Shown here: piece after piece, positions 53,476 to 63,851 of the stretch | How positions within the stretch are numbered: the first letter of the stretch is position 1 | Layout: each line of letters starts with the position of its first letter | Made by a program: the position numbers and the translations under genes | DNA from: Maritalea mobilis | GTDB lineage: Bacteria > Pseudomonadota > Alphaproteobacteria > Rhizobiales > Devosiaceae | Direction of reading: 5' to 3' | DNA: 64,000 nt | Assembly (NCBI RefSeq): GCF_004363175.1 | Contig: NZ_SNYR01000001.1 | Span: 310,001 to 374,000, forward strand | Notes under the pieces: generated by a model | What the model saw: the letters and a program-made list of their open reading frames with translations, nothing else | What the model was told of the DNA's origin: nothing | Database searches by the model: none

Positions 53476-54933
53476 TTAGCGCCCATTGCCATGTTTTGTG
53501 ACCTGAATGTCATGCGCTTGAATCTTTTTGCGCAAGGTGTTTCGATTTAAACCGAGCAAATCAGAAGCGCGAATTTGATTTCCATTACAATTGTTTAAAG
53601 CAATTTCTAAAAGTGGAACTTCAATTTCGTCAATGATGCGCTGGTAAAGGCCATTTGCAGGCAGCTCTGGCTGGGCTTTGCTGAACAATTGCAACAAATA
53701 CCGCTCCACCATACCACTCAAATCATCGGCTGCAACCGCCTGCGCCTTGATCGGAGTGGATATTTCACCCACACTCAATTCTTGTCGCACACTCTCAGCA
53801 GAGATGATTTCATCGGGATAAAGCGCAACAAATCGCTGCACCAGATTCTCCAGCTCCCGCACATTGCCCGGCCAACTATGTTGCCGCAGCACATCAAGCG
53901 CTTCTTTCTCAAAAGCTTTAACCGGCTCGCCATTTGAAGCGAATTTCTGCGCAAAATGTTGGGCAAGGTCAGCCACATCATCGCGACGCTCGCGCAATGC
54001 AGGCATATGCAATTGCACCACATTCAAACGATAATACAGATCTTCGCGGAACAAGCCTTGCCGGATCATCTGCTGCAAATCGCGGTGCGTCGCCGCCACA
54101 ATGCGCACATCTGTTTCAATCGTATCGCGCCCGCCCACACGGGTAAACTCACCCTCTTGCAACACACGCAGCAAGCGTGTCTGCGCTGCCATGGGCATAT
54201 CGCCAATCTCATCCAGAAACAGCGTGCCACCCGCGGCCCGCTCAAAATGGCCAATAGACCGCCCATGCGCCCCGGTGAACGCACCTTTTTCGTGACCAAA
54301 CAGTTCAGATTCAATCAAATCTTGCGGAATAGCCGCCATATTGATCGCGTTAAATGGTCCGCCTTTGCGCTTGCCAAAATCATGCAACGCCCGCGCCACA
54401 ACTTCTTTACCCGTGCCGCTTTCGCCAGAAATCATCACCGTCAAATCGGTCTGAATCAGCCGGGCCATGGTCCGATACACCTCTTGCATCGGTGCAGAGC
54501 GCCCCACCAACGGCATTTCTTCGTCTTTCGGCGCCGCCTCAGCCAAATCCTTCTTCCGTTGACTGTCTCGCTCCGCCAGAGCTTTGGCGACAGTGGCAGT
54601 CAATTCAGAGAGATCAAAAGGTTTTGGCAAATATTCAAATGCACCTGCTTCACTGGCGCGTACAGCGGTCATAAAGGTATTTTGCGCACTCATGACAATG
54701 ATCGGCAAATCTGGCCGCGCTTTTTTGATCCTCGGCAACAAATCAAATGCACTGCCATCAGGCATCATCACATCCGTGATCAGCAAATCTCCCTCACCGC
54801 GCGAAATATGGTTCCACATGGTCGATAAATTGCTCATGGGAAACACTTCATAATCAGCGCGGGTGAGCGCCTGGCTCAGCACCATCCGGATCGAGGCATC
54901 ATCATCTGCCACCAAAATTGTGCGCTCACTCAT
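53476..54933 (-). CDS. ntrC: Nitrogen regulation protein NR(I), NtrC
   Basis: A 485-residue sigma-54-dependent activator. The receiver domain has the phospho-acceptor in [11 protein letters not shown], and the AAA+ domain carries [15 protein letters not shown] (Walker A), the intact sigma-54 contact motif [15 protein letters not shown] and [13 protein letters not shown] (Walker B). The Fis-type helix-turn-helix is [25 protein letters not shown] 54933 overlaps ntrB by 8 bases; the extension to 54969 lies in ntrB and is not used. Confidence 0.96.
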   Translation of the reverse strand: MSERTILVADDDASIRMVLSQALTRADYEVFPMSNLSTMWNHISRGEGDLLITDVMMPDGSAFDLLPRIKKARPDLPIIVMSAQNTFMTAVRASEAGAFEYLPKPFDLSELTATVAKALAERDSQRKKDLAEAAPKDEEMPLVGRSAPMQEVYRTMARLIQTDLTVMISGESGTGKEVVARALHDFGKRKGGPFNAINMAAIPQDLIESELFGHEKGAFTGAHGRSIGHFERAAGGTLFLDEIGDMPMAAQTRLLRVLQEGEFTRVGGRDTIETDVRIVAATHRDLQQMIRQGLFREDLYYRLNVVQLHMPALRERRDDVADLAQHFAQKFASNGEPVKAFEKEALDVLRQHSWPGNVRELENLVQRFVALYPDEIISAESVRQELSVGEISTPIKAQAVAADDLSGMVERYLLQLFSKAQPELPANGLYQRIIDEIEVPLLEIALNNCNGNQIRASDLLGLNRNTLRKKIQAHDIQVTKHGNGR

Positions 54934-56038
54934 GTGTCGCTCCTTTTTTCGCCCGTTTCGGCTTCGCAATTGGCAGCAAGGTGCGCATTATCGTGCGCCC
55001 GCCATGGCTATCCGCATCCACAATGCCACCATGCACGCCGACCAGTTTGGCGACCAGCGCAAGCCCCAAGCCACCGCCGGTCTGCTTGGAGGTGACAAAG
55101 GGATCAAAAATATGCGGCAGAATGTCTTCAGCAATCCCACCGCCATTATCTTCAACGCAAATCTCCAACGGCAGAGACATGCGATTGCCTGATCCCGGAA
55201 TGCCGATAGAAATGCCAGGGCGATACGCAGTGCGCACCACAATCTCGCCCTTGTCGCGCCCAGCAATGGCTTCTGCTGCGTTCTTGAAAAGGTTGAGATA
55301 AATCTGCACCAACTGGTCCCAATTGCCCAAAACTGGCGGCAACGATGGGTCAAAATGCTTGGAGATGGTCATGCCCTTGGCAAAGCCATTTTGGGCAATC
55401 ATCTCCACATGGTTTAGCACTTCGTGGATATTGACCGAACTGAACTCTGGCTGACGCTCATCGCCAAATTCTTCCATGCGGTCGACAAGCTTAACGATGC
55501 GCCCCACTTCTTCCTGCACCAAGCGCGCCAAGGGACGATCCTTTTCATCCGCCGATTGCTCCAGCAACTGCGCCGCACCTTTAATACCGGACAGCGGGTT
55601 CTTAATTTCATGTGCCAGCATGGCCGCCAAACCGATGACAGATCGTGCAGCCCCCCGGGCAGTCAGTTGCTTATCGATCTTATCGGCCATGGTGCGCTCA
55701 ATAAGCGTCAACACCGTCAGGCTCGCATCATTCGCCATGGGCGTTGCGTGCGCATCCACCAAACGCTCTTCAGGCATATTGATGTTGGAAATAGGAATCC
55801 TATGTTCGCGCGACCCAGCATCGCGACCGCGCACACGATCAAGCAAATTAAGTAAGGGCGAAGACGGCGCAACCAGATCATCCACCAATTGCCGCCGCAA
55901 ACGGCTTTCGGAGGTCGAGAAAAAATCCTGCGCCGCATAATTGGCCATAATGATTTTATTGTTCGCATCACAAATCAAAATCGGGTGCGCAATGGCTTGA
56001 AATGCCGCGTGGGCTAACTCGATGGATGTGGGGCTCAT
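54926..56038 (-). CDS. ntrB: Nitrogen regulation sensor kinase NR(II), NtrB
   Basis: A 370-residue cytoplasmic histidine kinase with a PAS domain (about residues 8-110), the phospho-acceptor box [21 protein letters not shown] and an ATPase domain with [30 protein letters not shown] and [13 protein letters not shown]. It phosphorylates NtrC when nitrogen is limiting. The start overlaps the dusB stop as ATGA, so dusB-ntrB-ntrC form one operon, as in rhizobia. Confidence 0.96.
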   Translation of the reverse strand: MSPTSIELAHAAFQAIAHPILICDANNKIIMANYAAQDFFSTSESRLRRQLVDDLVAPSSPLLNLLDRVRGRDAGSREHRIPISNINMPEERLVDAHATPMANDASLTVLTLIERTMADKIDKQLTARGAARSVIGLAAMLAHEIKNPLSGIKGAAQLLEQSADEKDRPLARLVQEEVGRIVKLVDRMEEFGDERQPEFSSVNIHEVLNHVEMIAQNGFAKGMTISKHFDPSLPPVLGNWDQLVQIYLNLFKNAAEAIAGRDKGEIVVRTAYRPGISIGIPGSGNRMSLPLEICVEDNGGGIAEDILPHIFDPFVTSKQTGGGLGLALVAKLVGVHGGIVDADSHGGRTIMRTLLPIAKPKRAKKGATHE

Positions 56039-57057
56039 GCCGCCCTCGCCTCAAGTTGATTGAAAATGTCTGTCAAGATTTTCGGCACTTCAGCGCTCTC
56101 GCCAGCCGTCAGCAACCGTTTGCGCAATGGCCCATCAATCACAGCGCCATCCTCAATCAACGCATCAAGATACCACCCCAAATGCTTGCGCGCGCAGCGC
56201 ACACCAAGATGTTCGCCATATTCGTCGATCATCATCTCATAATGCTCTAAAATCAGGCTCAACAGCGCATCGCCTTCCGGCGCCGCCTTTGGTTCACGTC
56301 CGGCTAACGCATCGCCAATTTGACCCACAAGCCATGGTTTGCCTTGCGCGCCACGTCCAATCATCACCGCATTAGCACCAGATTCGGCCAATGCCTGCTC
56401 CGCAGCTTGCAAATCCACAATGTCACCATTCACCACAACGGGCAGGTCCACTGCATCCACAACCTCACGCACAGGTGTCCAACGCGCCTTACCTTTATAA
56501 AATTGCTGCCGTGTACGCCCATGAATGGTGACCATTTGCACGCCGCACTCTTCCGCAGCTTTGGCCAATTGTGGCGCATTCAAACATTCATCATTCCAGC
56601 CAAGGCGCATCTTTAGGGTGACCGGCTGGCTTGTCGCGCCAACAACGGCCTCGATAATTTCAACGGCTTTATCGGGCGCACGCATCAACGCAGATCCTGC
56701 ATATCCATTGGTCACACGCTTGCTGGGGCAGCCCATATTGATATCAATAATGTCTGCGCCGGCATCCTCTGCCACCTTGGCTCCCTCGGCCAGCCAATGC
56801 GGTTCACAGCCTGCAAGCTGCACAATATGCGGCAATTTTTCAGGCCGCCCAAGCCGCCGCGCCATATCTTTATGACCATTGGCCAGCGCAGCACTGGCAA
56901 TCATTTCCGAAACAACCATGCCCGCGCCAAAACGCGCCGCAATTGTACGAAAGCTTTTATCTGTTATGCCAGACAAAGGCGCCAAAAACGCATTGTTGGG
57001 CATCAAATGGTCGCCAATTTGAATAGGTTTTAGCATTTTCGCACAATTTTTAAGCAT
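56035..57057 (-). CDS. dusB: tRNA-dihydrouridine synthase DusB (NifR3)
   Basis: A 340-residue flavoenzyme reducing uridine in the tRNA D loop. Motifs: NNAFLAPLSGITDKSFR, QLAGCEPHWLAEGAK, INMGCPSKRVTNGYAGSAL with the catalytic Cys, TLKMRLGWND, HGRTRQQFYKG and NGDIVDLQAAEQAL...MIGRGAQGKPW. The start may be ATG 57057 or 57036. It heads the ntrBC operon, hence the old name nifR3. Confidence 0.95.
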   Translation of the reverse strand: MLKNCAKMLKPIQIGDHLMPNNAFLAPLSGITDKSFRTIAARFGAGMVVSEMIASAALANGHKDMARRLGRPEKLPHIVQLAGCEPHWLAEGAKVAEDAGADIIDINMGCPSKRVTNGYAGSALMRAPDKAVEIIEAVVGATSQPVTLKMRLGWNDECLNAPQLAKAAEECGVQMVTIHGRTRQQFYKGKARWTPVREVVDAVDLPVVVNGDIVDLQAAEQALAESGANAVMIGRGAQGKPWLVGQIGDALAGREPKAAPEGDALLSLILEHYEMMIDEYGEHLGVRCARKHLGWYLDALIEDGAVIDGPLRKRLLTAGESAEVPKILTDIFNQLEARAA

Positions 57058-57227
57058 TTTATCTTTCTGCTTATTTTATGAACAGTTTTCGATGAAATTG
57101 CAACTATTTTGCTGTTTTTCCGGGCATAAGCGACAAATAGGCTGAAAGAAGAACGGCAAACCGTTCGCCCCTTGCCTATCAAATCAATGCCAGCTAAACC
57201 CAAATTCATCGAATAATGGGATCAAAT

Positions 57228-58418
57228 ATGACACGCCAAAACCAAAAGGTTGCCGTTATCATTGTTGCTGCAGGTGCAGGTCGCCGCATGGGCGAGACCA
57301 GCGTGCCGAAGCAATATCATATGTTGGGCGGTGTGCCTGTTTTGTCGCGCACAATCAAGACATTTCTGGACGCGCCTACAATTGACCAGGTTTTGCCCAT
57401 TATCAGCGCCGAACATCAGCACTTGTTTGACGCCCTAAATTTGCAAAGCGCCAAATTATTGTCACCCACCTATGGTGGTGCCGAACGGCAAGCTTCCGTG
57501 CTCAATGGGTTGCAGACATTGGCAAACTCAAATCATGCGCCGGATATTGTACTGATCCACGATGCGGCACGTCCCTTTGTCTCAGCAAACCTGATCGCTG
57601 CAACAATAGATGCCGCTGCTCAATTTGGCGGTGCGCTGCCCGCTCTGCAGGTAACAGACACGCTGAAACAGGCAAGTGCAGAACAGATGGTGACCCACAC
57701 CCCAGATCGCACCACCCATTATTTGGCGCAAACACCGCAGGCTTTCCGATTTAAAGATATTTTGGACGCGCATCAGAAAGCGGCAACCGCCGACAATTTG
57801 TTCACCGATGATGCATCTATTGCAGAATGGGCCGATCTTCCCGTCAAAATCGTACCGGGCGAGCCAAACAATTTCAAAATCACCATAGCTGAGGATTTCA
57901 AGCGTGCGGAAATGGCATTAACAACCCCAATGGAAACGCGCGTTGGTACTGGCTTTGACGTGCACGCCTTTGAACCCGGCGACCATGTAACACTGGGCGG
58001 CATCCAAATCCCCCACAGCGCCAAGTTGAAAGGCCATTCCGATGCAGATGTGGCCTTGCACACGATCACTGACGCGCTTTATGGCGCCATGGCCGATGGC
58101 GATATTGGCCAACATTTCCCGCCAAGTGAAATGGAATGGCATCAGGCAGATTCAGCCATTTTCTTGGAACATGCAGTCTCCCGTTTACAGCAGCGTGGTG
58201 GCCGTTTGGTACATTTAGATTTGACACTGATCTGCGAAGCCCCCAAAATTGGGCCGCACTGCCAACCAATGCGAGAACGCATTGCGCAGATTGCTGATGT
58301 TTCAATATCCCGAGTTTCTGTGAAGGCCACAACAACAGAACAGCTTGGGTTTACAGGTCGCAAGGAAGGTATTGCGGCGCAAGCGGCGGTCACTATTGAG
58401 GTGCCAGTAAAGGATTAG
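57228..58418 (+). CDS. ispDF: Bifunctional IspD/IspF (MEP pathway of isoprenoid synthesis)
   Basis: A fusion of about 396 residues of two MEP-pathway enzymes. The N-terminal cytidylyltransferase (IspD, about 1-230) has [21 protein letters not shown] and [11 protein letters not shown]; the C-terminal MECDP synthase (IspF, about 238-395) has [50 protein letters not shown] and [17 protein letters not shown]. The fusion is typical of alphaproteobacteria. ATG 57228 was preferred to ATG 57216. cinA follows 3 bases after its stop. Confidence 0.96.
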   Translation: MTRQNQKVAVIIVAAGAGRRMGETSVPKQYHMLGGVPVLSRTIKTFLDAPTIDQVLPIISAEHQHLFDALNLQSAKLLSPTYGGAERQASVLNGLQTLANSNHAPDIVLIHDAARPFVSANLIAATIDAAAQFGGALPALQVTDTLKQASAEQMVTHTPDRTTHYLAQTPQAFRFKDILDAHQKAATADNLFTDDASIAEWADLPVKIVPGEPNNFKITIAEDFKRAEMALTTPMETRVGTGFDVHAFEPGDHVTLGGIQIPHSAKLKGHSDADVALHTITDALYGAMADGDIGQHFPPSEMEWHQADSAIFLEHAVSRLQQRGGRLVHLDLTLICEAPKIGPHCQPMRERIAQIADVSISRVSVKATTTEQLGFTGRKEGIAAQAAVTIEVPVKD

Positions 58419-58421
58419 CTT

Positions 58422-58925
58422 ATGCTTGAAGATGATGTGCTTCATTTGGCGCAAATCACCATTGAGCAATTGATTTCAAAACAAGCCACCATTGCAACGG
58501 CAGAAAGCTGCACCGGCGGTCTTATCGCAGGCGCACTCACATCCGTGCCCGGCTCTTCAGCGGCCGTGTTCGGCGGCTATGTCACCTATTCAAATGAGGC
58601 GAAAACCCAAATGTTGGGCGTGCCTGTACATTTGATCGAAGAAGTCGGTGCCGTTTCAAAAGAAGTTGCCTGCGCCATGGCTGAAGGCGCCCAACGCATT
58701 TCAGGCGCTACGTTGTCAGTTGCGGTGACTGGCATTGCAGGGCCCGGCGGCGGCACAGCTGAAAAGCCAGTAGGATTGGTGCATTTTGCCTGCGCCGACG
58801 AAGATGGCTCTTGCCACATCGTGCGCAATTTCAAAGAAATGGAACGGGATGAAGTGCGCGAAGAAACTGTTCGCGTTGCGCTCACGCTGGTCTTAGCGCG
58901 ACTAGACCAACGTCAATTGCCGTAA
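58422..58925 (+). CDS. CinA-family protein (nicotinamide-nucleotide amidohydrolase PncC type)
   Basis: A 167-residue stand-alone C-terminal domain of CinA, which deamidates nicotinamide mononucleotide. Signature blocks are TIATAESCTGGLIAGALTSVPGSSAAVFGGYVTYSNEAK, with catalytic Ser and Lys candidates, and VAVTGIAGPGGGTAEKPVGLVHFA. It is co-directional with ispDF and overlaps the opposing ratA-like gene by 13 bases. Confidence 0.93.
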   Translation: MLEDDVLHLAQITIEQLISKQATIATAESCTGGLIAGALTSVPGSSAAVFGGYVTYSNEAKTQMLGVPVHLIEEVGAVSKEVACAMAEGAQRISGATLSVAVTGIAGPGGGTAEKPVGLVHFACADEDGSCHIVRNFKEMERDEVREETVRVALTLVLARLDQRQLP

Positions 58926-59350
58926 AGCTCGCCCGCGCGCTTGACAAAAGCATCCATGATTTCTTCCTGCTTGGTGGCGAACAATGGCTCCGCCACCGCA
59001 GCAATCAAGCGGTTTGATAGCTTAAAATCCACATTGAACTGAATGTGGGTGCCCTCGCCCTCTGGCAAAAACGCCCACACAGAATTCAAATGCGAAAATG
59101 GCCCGTCAACGGCAGTCGCCGTGATCCGCATATTCGCACGATCAAGCTCCACCCGGCTTTCATAATCTTGCGAAATTGGCCCAAAGCTGATGCCCATACG
59201 CGCATAGCAATCATATTCGGAACTGCCGGGCCGCACCTGCATGTTAGAACAATTGGGTACAAAGCTCGGATACCGGCGCAAATCAGCCACTAGGTCAAAC
59301 ATTTGCTCTGGCGTATAAGGCACATGTCGATCGAATGCGATCTTAGTCAT
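58913..59350 (-). CDS. COQ10/RatA-family START-domain protein
   Basis: A 145-residue SRPBCC/START-fold protein. It opens VPYTPEQMFDLVADLRRYPSFVPNCSN, the hallmark of the COQ10/RatA family, and ends FKLSNRLIAAVAEPLFATKQEEIMDAFVKRAGELYG. Members bind ubiquinone and assist respiration; the RatA toxin annotation from E. coli need not apply. It follows lipA by 8 bases, a pairing common in Hyphomicrobiales. Confidence 0.92.
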   Translation of the reverse strand: MTKIAFDRHVPYTPEQMFDLVADLRRYPSFVPNCSNMQVRPGSSEYDCYARMGISFGPISQDYESRVELDRANMRITATAVDGPFSHLNSVWAFLPEGEGTHIQFNVDFKLSNRLIAAVAEPLFATKQEEIMDAFVKRAGELYGN

Positions 59351-59358
59351 AAATCAGC

Positions 59359-60315
59359 TTACTTTTTGGCTTCACGCGCCTTGCGCAGCTTTTCAAAATC
59401 ATCGCCCGCATGGTGTGATGACCGTGTCAGTGGTGAGGACGACACCATCAAAAAGCCCTTCGTATAAGCAATACGCTCAAACGCCTTAAATTCATCAGGT
59501 GTAACAAAGCGGTGCACTTTGTGGTGCTTGCGGGTCGGCTGTAAATATTGGCCAATGGTCAAAAAGTCCACATCAGCAACGCGCAAATCATCCATCAATT
59601 GAAGCACTTCATTCCGCTCTTCACCCAAACCAACCATAATGCCGGATTTGGTGAACATTTGCGGGTCAATTTCTTTGACCTTTTGCAACAAACGAATGGA
59701 GTGGAAATAACGTGCACCAGGACGCACCGTTAGATAGTTCGATGGCACCGTTTCCAAATTGTGGTTGAACACGTCCGGCTTCGCCGCCACCACTTTTTCC
59801 AACGCGCCCTCTTTGCGCAAAAAGTCAGGCGTTAGAATTTCAATCGTGGTTTTGGGTGAGGCTTCGCGCACCGCTTGGATCACATCCACAAAATGCTGCG
59901 CACCGCCATCAATCAAATCATCGCGGTCAACCGAGGTGATCACCACATGGTTCAATCCAAGGGTTTTCACCGTGTTGGCCACATTTTCAGGTTCGCGCGG
60001 GTCAAGTTGGGTGGGCAAGCCTGTGCGCACATTGCAGAAGGCACAAGCGCGCGTACAAATTTCGCCCATAATCATCATAGTGGCGTGCTTCTTGTCCCAA
60101 CATTCGCCAATGTTTGGGCAACCAGCCTCTTCGCAAACCGTGACGATCGAATTGTCTTTTACGATTTTACGGGTTTCATTATAGCCCTTGGACCCCGGCG
60201 CTTTCACCCGGATCCATTCTGGCTTTCGCAACACCTCATTGTCTGGCTTATGCGCTTTTTCCGGGTGCCGCACATCCGCTTTTGCCCGTTTTGTCGTATC
60301 CAGCAATGTAACCAT
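59359..60315 (-). CDS. lipA: Lipoyl synthase
   Basis: A 318-residue radical SAM enzyme that inserts two sulfurs into octanoyl groups on E2 and H proteins. The auxiliary cluster motif is [12 protein letters not shown] (C-x4-C-x5-C) and the radical SAM motif is CTRACAFC (C-x3-C-x2-C). The C-terminal [15 protein letters not shown] carries the conserved RSSY-type serine region, here RSSHH. It is in the same orientation as lpdA and pdhC, whose product it lipoylates. Confidence 0.96.
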   Translation of the reverse strand: MVTLLDTTKRAKADVRHPEKAHKPDNEVLRKPEWIRVKAPGSKGYNETRKIVKDNSIVTVCEEAGCPNIGECWDKKHATMMIMGEICTRACAFCNVRTGLPTQLDPREPENVANTVKTLGLNHVVITSVDRDDLIDGGAQHFVDVIQAVREASPKTTIEILTPDFLRKEGALEKVVAAKPDVFNHNLETVPSNYLTVRPGARYFHSIRLLQKVKEIDPQMFTKSGIMVGLGEERNEVLQLMDDLRVADVDFLTIGQYLQPTRKHHKVHRFVTPDEFKAFERIAYTKGFLMVSSSPLTRSSHHAGDDFEKLRKAREAKK

Positions 60316-60367
60316 GATAATTCCTTAAACCCGTTTGGCTCTTATTTTTTGAGCCGTTGTTCATGCC

Positions 60368-61819
60368 CTATATATTGAGGGCGCGATCATAGGCGTCAAG
60401 TACGCTCTCTTTCATCATTTCGGACAATGTGGGGTGTGGGAAGATTGTATGCATCAATTCTTCCTCTGTGGTCTCCAAATTCATCGCCACCACAAAACCT
60501 TGAATGAGTTCAGTCACTTCCGCGCCAACCATATGCGCGCCCAGCAATTCACCGGTCTTCGCGTCAAAAATGGTTTTCACCAAACCGTCAGGTTCACCCA
60601 AAGCGATCGCCTTGCCATTGCCCACAAATGGGAACCGACCAACACGAATCTCGCGGCCAGTTTTCTTCGCGGCATCTTCAGTCAAACCAACTGAGGCAAC
60701 TTGCGGCTCACAATATGTACAGCCCGGAATTTGGTTCTTTTCCATTGGGTGCACATCCATGCCTGCAATTTTCTCAACGCAAAGCACACCTTCGTGCTCC
60801 GCTTTGTGCGCCAACATGGGCGGGCCTGCCACATCGCCAATGGCGTAAACGCCATTCACATTGGTTTTGCAATAACCGTCGGTGACGATAAAGCCCTTGT
60901 CGGTTTTCACGCCAAGTTCTTCCAAGCCGATATTTTCAACATTGGCCTGCACACCGACAGCAGAAATCAGCTTTTCAGCTTCAATGGTTTCTTTCCGCCC
61001 ATCTTTCAGCTCAATATGCGCTTTCACGCCATCTTTGCCATTTTCAACTTTCGCCACCTTGGCTTCAGTCAAAATCTTGATGCCACGCTTTTCAAAGCGT
61101 TTGCGGGCGTGCGCTGAAATCTCTTTGTCTTCAACGGGCATAATCTGTGGCATCAATTCAACCACAGTCACTTCTGCCCCCATTGAGGCGTAAAAGCTCG
61201 CAAATTCGATACCGATAGCACCAGACCCCATAACCAAAAGCGATTTTGGCATCTCTTCAGGCACAAGCGCTTCAAAATAAGTCCAGATATTTTTGCCATC
61301 CGGCTCAATGCCCGGCAAAATACGCGGGCGCGCGCCAGTGGCCACAATAATGTGCTTGGCTTTGTAAGTCCCATGCGGCAAAACGCCTTTTGGCGCCGGA
61401 ACGCTTGGCTCCATCACCTTCTTGCTGGAAGGGCCAACTTCAACTTCGCCGCCCTTTTTCAGCTTGGCTTCGCCCCAAATAATGTCGATCTTGTTTTTCT
61501 TCATCAAGAAAGACACACCATTGTTCATCCGCGCCGCAATTTGGCGTGAGCGTTTCACAACATCTGAAATTTCAAAGCCAAATTCGGTGGCCTTCAAGCC
61601 ATAATCTTTTGCATGGCCCATGTGAGAATAAATCTCAGCACTGCGCAACAATGCCTTGGTGGGGATACACCCCCAGTTCGAACAGATCCCGGCCATATGC
61701 TCACGTTCAACAACGCCAACCTTCATGCCAAGTTGCGCCGCACGAATAGCGGCCACATAACCACCAGGCCCACCGCCAATAACGATCAGATCATATTGAT
61801 TTGCCGATTGAGTTGCCAT
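60368..61819 (-). CDS. lpdA: Dihydrolipoyl dehydrogenase (E3)
   Basis: A 483-residue FAD disulfide oxidoreductase re-oxidising the dihydrolipoyl arms of pyruvate dehydrogenase. FAD motif VIGGGPGGYVAAIRAAQLG (residues about 13-31); redox-active disulfide in GICSNWGCIPTKALL (C-x4-C), a variant of the commoner GGTCLNVGCIPSK; NAD motif VMGSGAIGIEFASFYASMGA; C-terminal catalytic His in HTIFPHPTLSEMMKES. It lies 25 bases after the SGNH hydrolase gene within the pdh operon. Confidence 0.95.
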   Translation of the reverse strand: MATQSANQYDLIVIGGGPGGYVAAIRAAQLGMKVGVVEREHMAGICSNWGCIPTKALLRSAEIYSHMGHAKDYGLKATEFGFEISDVVKRSRQIAARMNNGVSFLMKKNKIDIIWGEAKLKKGGEVEVGPSSKKVMEPSVPAPKGVLPHGTYKAKHIIVATGARPRILPGIEPDGKNIWTYFEALVPEEMPKSLLVMGSGAIGIEFASFYASMGAEVTVVELMPQIMPVEDKEISAHARKRFEKRGIKILTEAKVAKVENGKDGVKAHIELKDGRKETIEAEKLISAVGVQANVENIGLEELGVKTDKGFIVTDGYCKTNVNGVYAIGDVAGPPMLAHKAEHEGVLCVEKIAGMDVHPMEKNQIPGCTYCEPQVASVGLTEDAAKKTGREIRVGRFPFVGNGKAIALGEPDGLVKTIFDAKTGELLGAHMVGAEVTELIQGFVVAMNLETTEEELMHTIFPHPTLSEMMKESVLDAYDRALNI

Positions 61820-61844
61820 GCATATTGCCTTTCATCAAAGCTTT

Positions 61845-62483
61845 TTAAGAGGCCAAGATTTCGCTCACCACAGGGATAAGCGCCTCGCCCAGTTTTTTTG
61901 TATTTTCTTGATCTAGGTGAAACCCATCCATCGGATCTGGGCTCACATGTTTCGCCGCATCAAAAAACGGGACATCGTTTTCATCTGCCACCAACCGGTA
62001 TGCATCAGCATATTGCCGGGATAGACTCGAAGCGCCTTGCATCACATGGTTCGCAAACCGATCGCCGCCACGTTCAGCAAGCGGCGGGGATACGACCAAA
62101 ATCTCTGGCACCTTGTGATTGGCTTTGTATGGAAATGTTTTGACGATCGAAATCAAGCGCCCAATACCAGCTGCCGATCCCGCAGCATTTCCGCAAATGT
62201 GCGGGCGCATATCGTTGGTGCCCAACATCATAATTACCAGATCTAGCGGTTCGTGAGTGGCCAGAATGCTCGGCAGCAACTTAGCACCATTTCGTTCAGA
62301 CGCAGCCGAATAATCATCAAAAACCGTCGTACGACCATTCAAGCCTTCAGCAATCATTTGCACAGGCATATTGAGGCCGTTAGCCAAAACACTTGGCCAT
62401 CGTGTCTCCAACGGATGCCGCGTCTGCGTCGCCGCATCATATCCCCATGTCAATGAATCGCCGAAGGCGAGAATGTTTTTCAT
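61845..62483 (-). CDS. SGNH/GDSL-family hydrolase inside the pdh operon
   Basis: A 212-residue cytoplasmic esterase-type protein with the SGNH blocks in order: GDSLTWGYD (Ser), GLNGRTT (Gly), MLGTNDMRP (Asn) and DGFHLDQEN (Asp/His near the C-terminus). No signal peptide is visible. Related arylesterase-like proteins sit in the same pdhC-lpdA interval in other Hyphomicrobiales. The substrate is not known; location suggests a housekeeping thioesterase or deacylase linked to acyl metabolism, which is inference. Confidence 0.92.
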   Translation of the reverse strand: MKNILAFGDSLTWGYDAATQTRHPLETRWPSVLANGLNMPVQMIAEGLNGRTTVFDDYSAASERNGAKLLPSILATHEPLDLVIMMLGTNDMRPHICGNAAGSAAGIGRLISIVKTFPYKANHKVPEILVVSPPLAERGGDRFANHVMQGASSLSRQYADAYRLVADENDVPFFDAAKHVSPDPMDGFHLDQENTKKLGEALIPVVSEILAS

Positions 62484-62501
62484 TATTTTCCTAACTTGGC
62501 C

Positions 62502-63839
62502 TTAAGCCAACATCATCACCGGATTTTCAATCAGTGATTTGAACACACCGAGCACTTCCGCGCCCAATGCGCCATCCACTGAACGGTGATCGCAAGACAA
62601 GGTCACTGTCATAAAGTTGCCAACTGTGATCTCACCATTTTCAACAACAACACGCTCTTCACCTGCGCCGATGGCCAAGATCGTGCCATGTGGTGGATTG
62701 ATCACGGCTGAGAAGTGGCTGATGCCATACATGCCTAGGTTCGAAACTGCAGTTGAACCGCCTTGATACTCATGCGGCGCAAGCTTTTTCGTTTTGGCCC
62801 GCTTGGCGAAATCTTTCACTTCTTCTGAAATTTGGCGCAGGCTCTTCTGCTCGGCTTTCTTCACAACTGGTGTGAACAAGCCGCCCGGCACAGCCACGGC
62901 AACAGCAACGTCAGAATGGTGATGCAACAAGGTGCTTTCACCCGCCCAAGTGGCGTTGGCTGTCGGGATTTGCTGCAAGGCAATCGCCCAGGCTTTAACA
63001 ATGAAATCATTCACTGAAAGCTTGAACTCAGGCTTGCCGTTCTCATCTTTTTTCGCCTGCGCATTAATGTTGGCGCGTGCTTCCAAAAGATTGTCGAGCT
63101 TGCAGTCCATAGACAGATAGAAATGCGGCACTGTTTGCTTGGCTTCCGTCAAGCGCGCTGCAATGGTTTTGCGCATGCCATCGTTCGGCACAGCATCATA
63201 TGTGCCTTCTTCATAAAGAGCAGTCACTTGTGCGTCAGACATGCCAGTCGCCAATTGAGCGCCCTTCTGTGCGGCAGCAGGTGCTGCTTGCGGAATGCCC
63301 TCACGCAATACTTTTTCAATGTCGCGCTTCACAACGCGGCCTTTAGGGCCAGAGCCAACCACAACACCAAGATCGATGCTGTTTTCCTTCGCCAAACGGC
63401 GGGCCAAAGGTGAGGCAAATTGGCGCTCGCCTTCTTTTTTCGACGCAGCTTGTGGCGCAGGTGCAGCCTCAGCCTTTGGTTCAGGCTTAGCTTCTTCCTT
63501 CGCAGCAGGCTTTTCCTCTGCTTTGGCTTCTGGCTTGTCCTCTTTTGGTGCAGCAGAAGCTGAGCCAGCATCTGACGGAATATCGTCAGCGCTTTCGCCT
63601 TCTTCCAGCAAAACCGCAATCACGCTATTGACCTTCACCCCTTGGCTGCCTTCTTCAACAAGAATTTTGCCAACGGTGCCTTCGTCAATGCTTTCCACTT
63701 CCATAGTGGCCTTGTCGGTTTCGATTTCCGCAATCACATCGCCCGCGGAAACCGTATCACCCTCTTTCACCAACCATTTCGCCAAATTGCCTTCTTCCAT
63801 GGTGGGCGAAAGCGCGGGCATCGTAATATTGATTGTCAT
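62502..63839 (-). CDS. pdhC: Pyruvate dehydrogenase E2, dihydrolipoamide acetyltransferase
   Basis: A 445-residue E2 subunit. One lipoyl domain (residues 1-80) with the lipoylated Lys in [10 protein letters not shown]; a long Ala/Pro/Lys/Glu-rich flexible linker (about 85-135); a peripheral subunit-binding domain ([35 protein letters not shown], about 142-176); and a C-terminal acetyltransferase domain with the active-site [17 protein letters not shown] precedes the ATG. It lies 12 bases after pdhB. Confidence 0.96.
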   Translation of the reverse strand: MTINITMPALSPTMEEGNLAKWLVKEGDTVSAGDVIAEIETDKATMEVESIDEGTVGKILVEEGSQGVKVNSVIAVLLEEGESADDIPSDAGSASAAPKEDKPEAKAEEKPAAKEEAKPEPKAEAAPAPQAASKKEGERQFASPLARRLAKENSIDLGVVVGSGPKGRVVKRDIEKVLREGIPQAAPAAAQKGAQLATGMSDAQVTALYEEGTYDAVPNDGMRKTIAARLTEAKQTVPHFYLSMDCKLDNLLEARANINAQAKKDENGKPEFKLSVNDFIVKAWAIALQQIPTANATWAGESTLLHHHSDVAVAVAVPGGLFTPVVKKAEQKSLRQISEEVKDFAKRAKTKKLAPHEYQGGSTAVSNLGMYGISHFSAVINPPHGTILAIGAGEERVVVENGEITVGNFMTVTLSCDHRSVDGALGAEVLGVFKSLIENPVMMLA

Positions 63840-63851
63840 CCCAATTACTCC

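Noticed and set aside
53956-54828. A 290-codon plus-strand open frame inside ntrC
   Set aside because: Antisense to a complete ntrC; the composition (many His, Arg, Gln and Cys) is that of a shadow frame, with no family motif.
57058-57227. Additional small gene between dusB and ispDF
   Set aside because: No open frame with a ribosome binding site; the gap is best explained as the divergent promoter region of the two operons.
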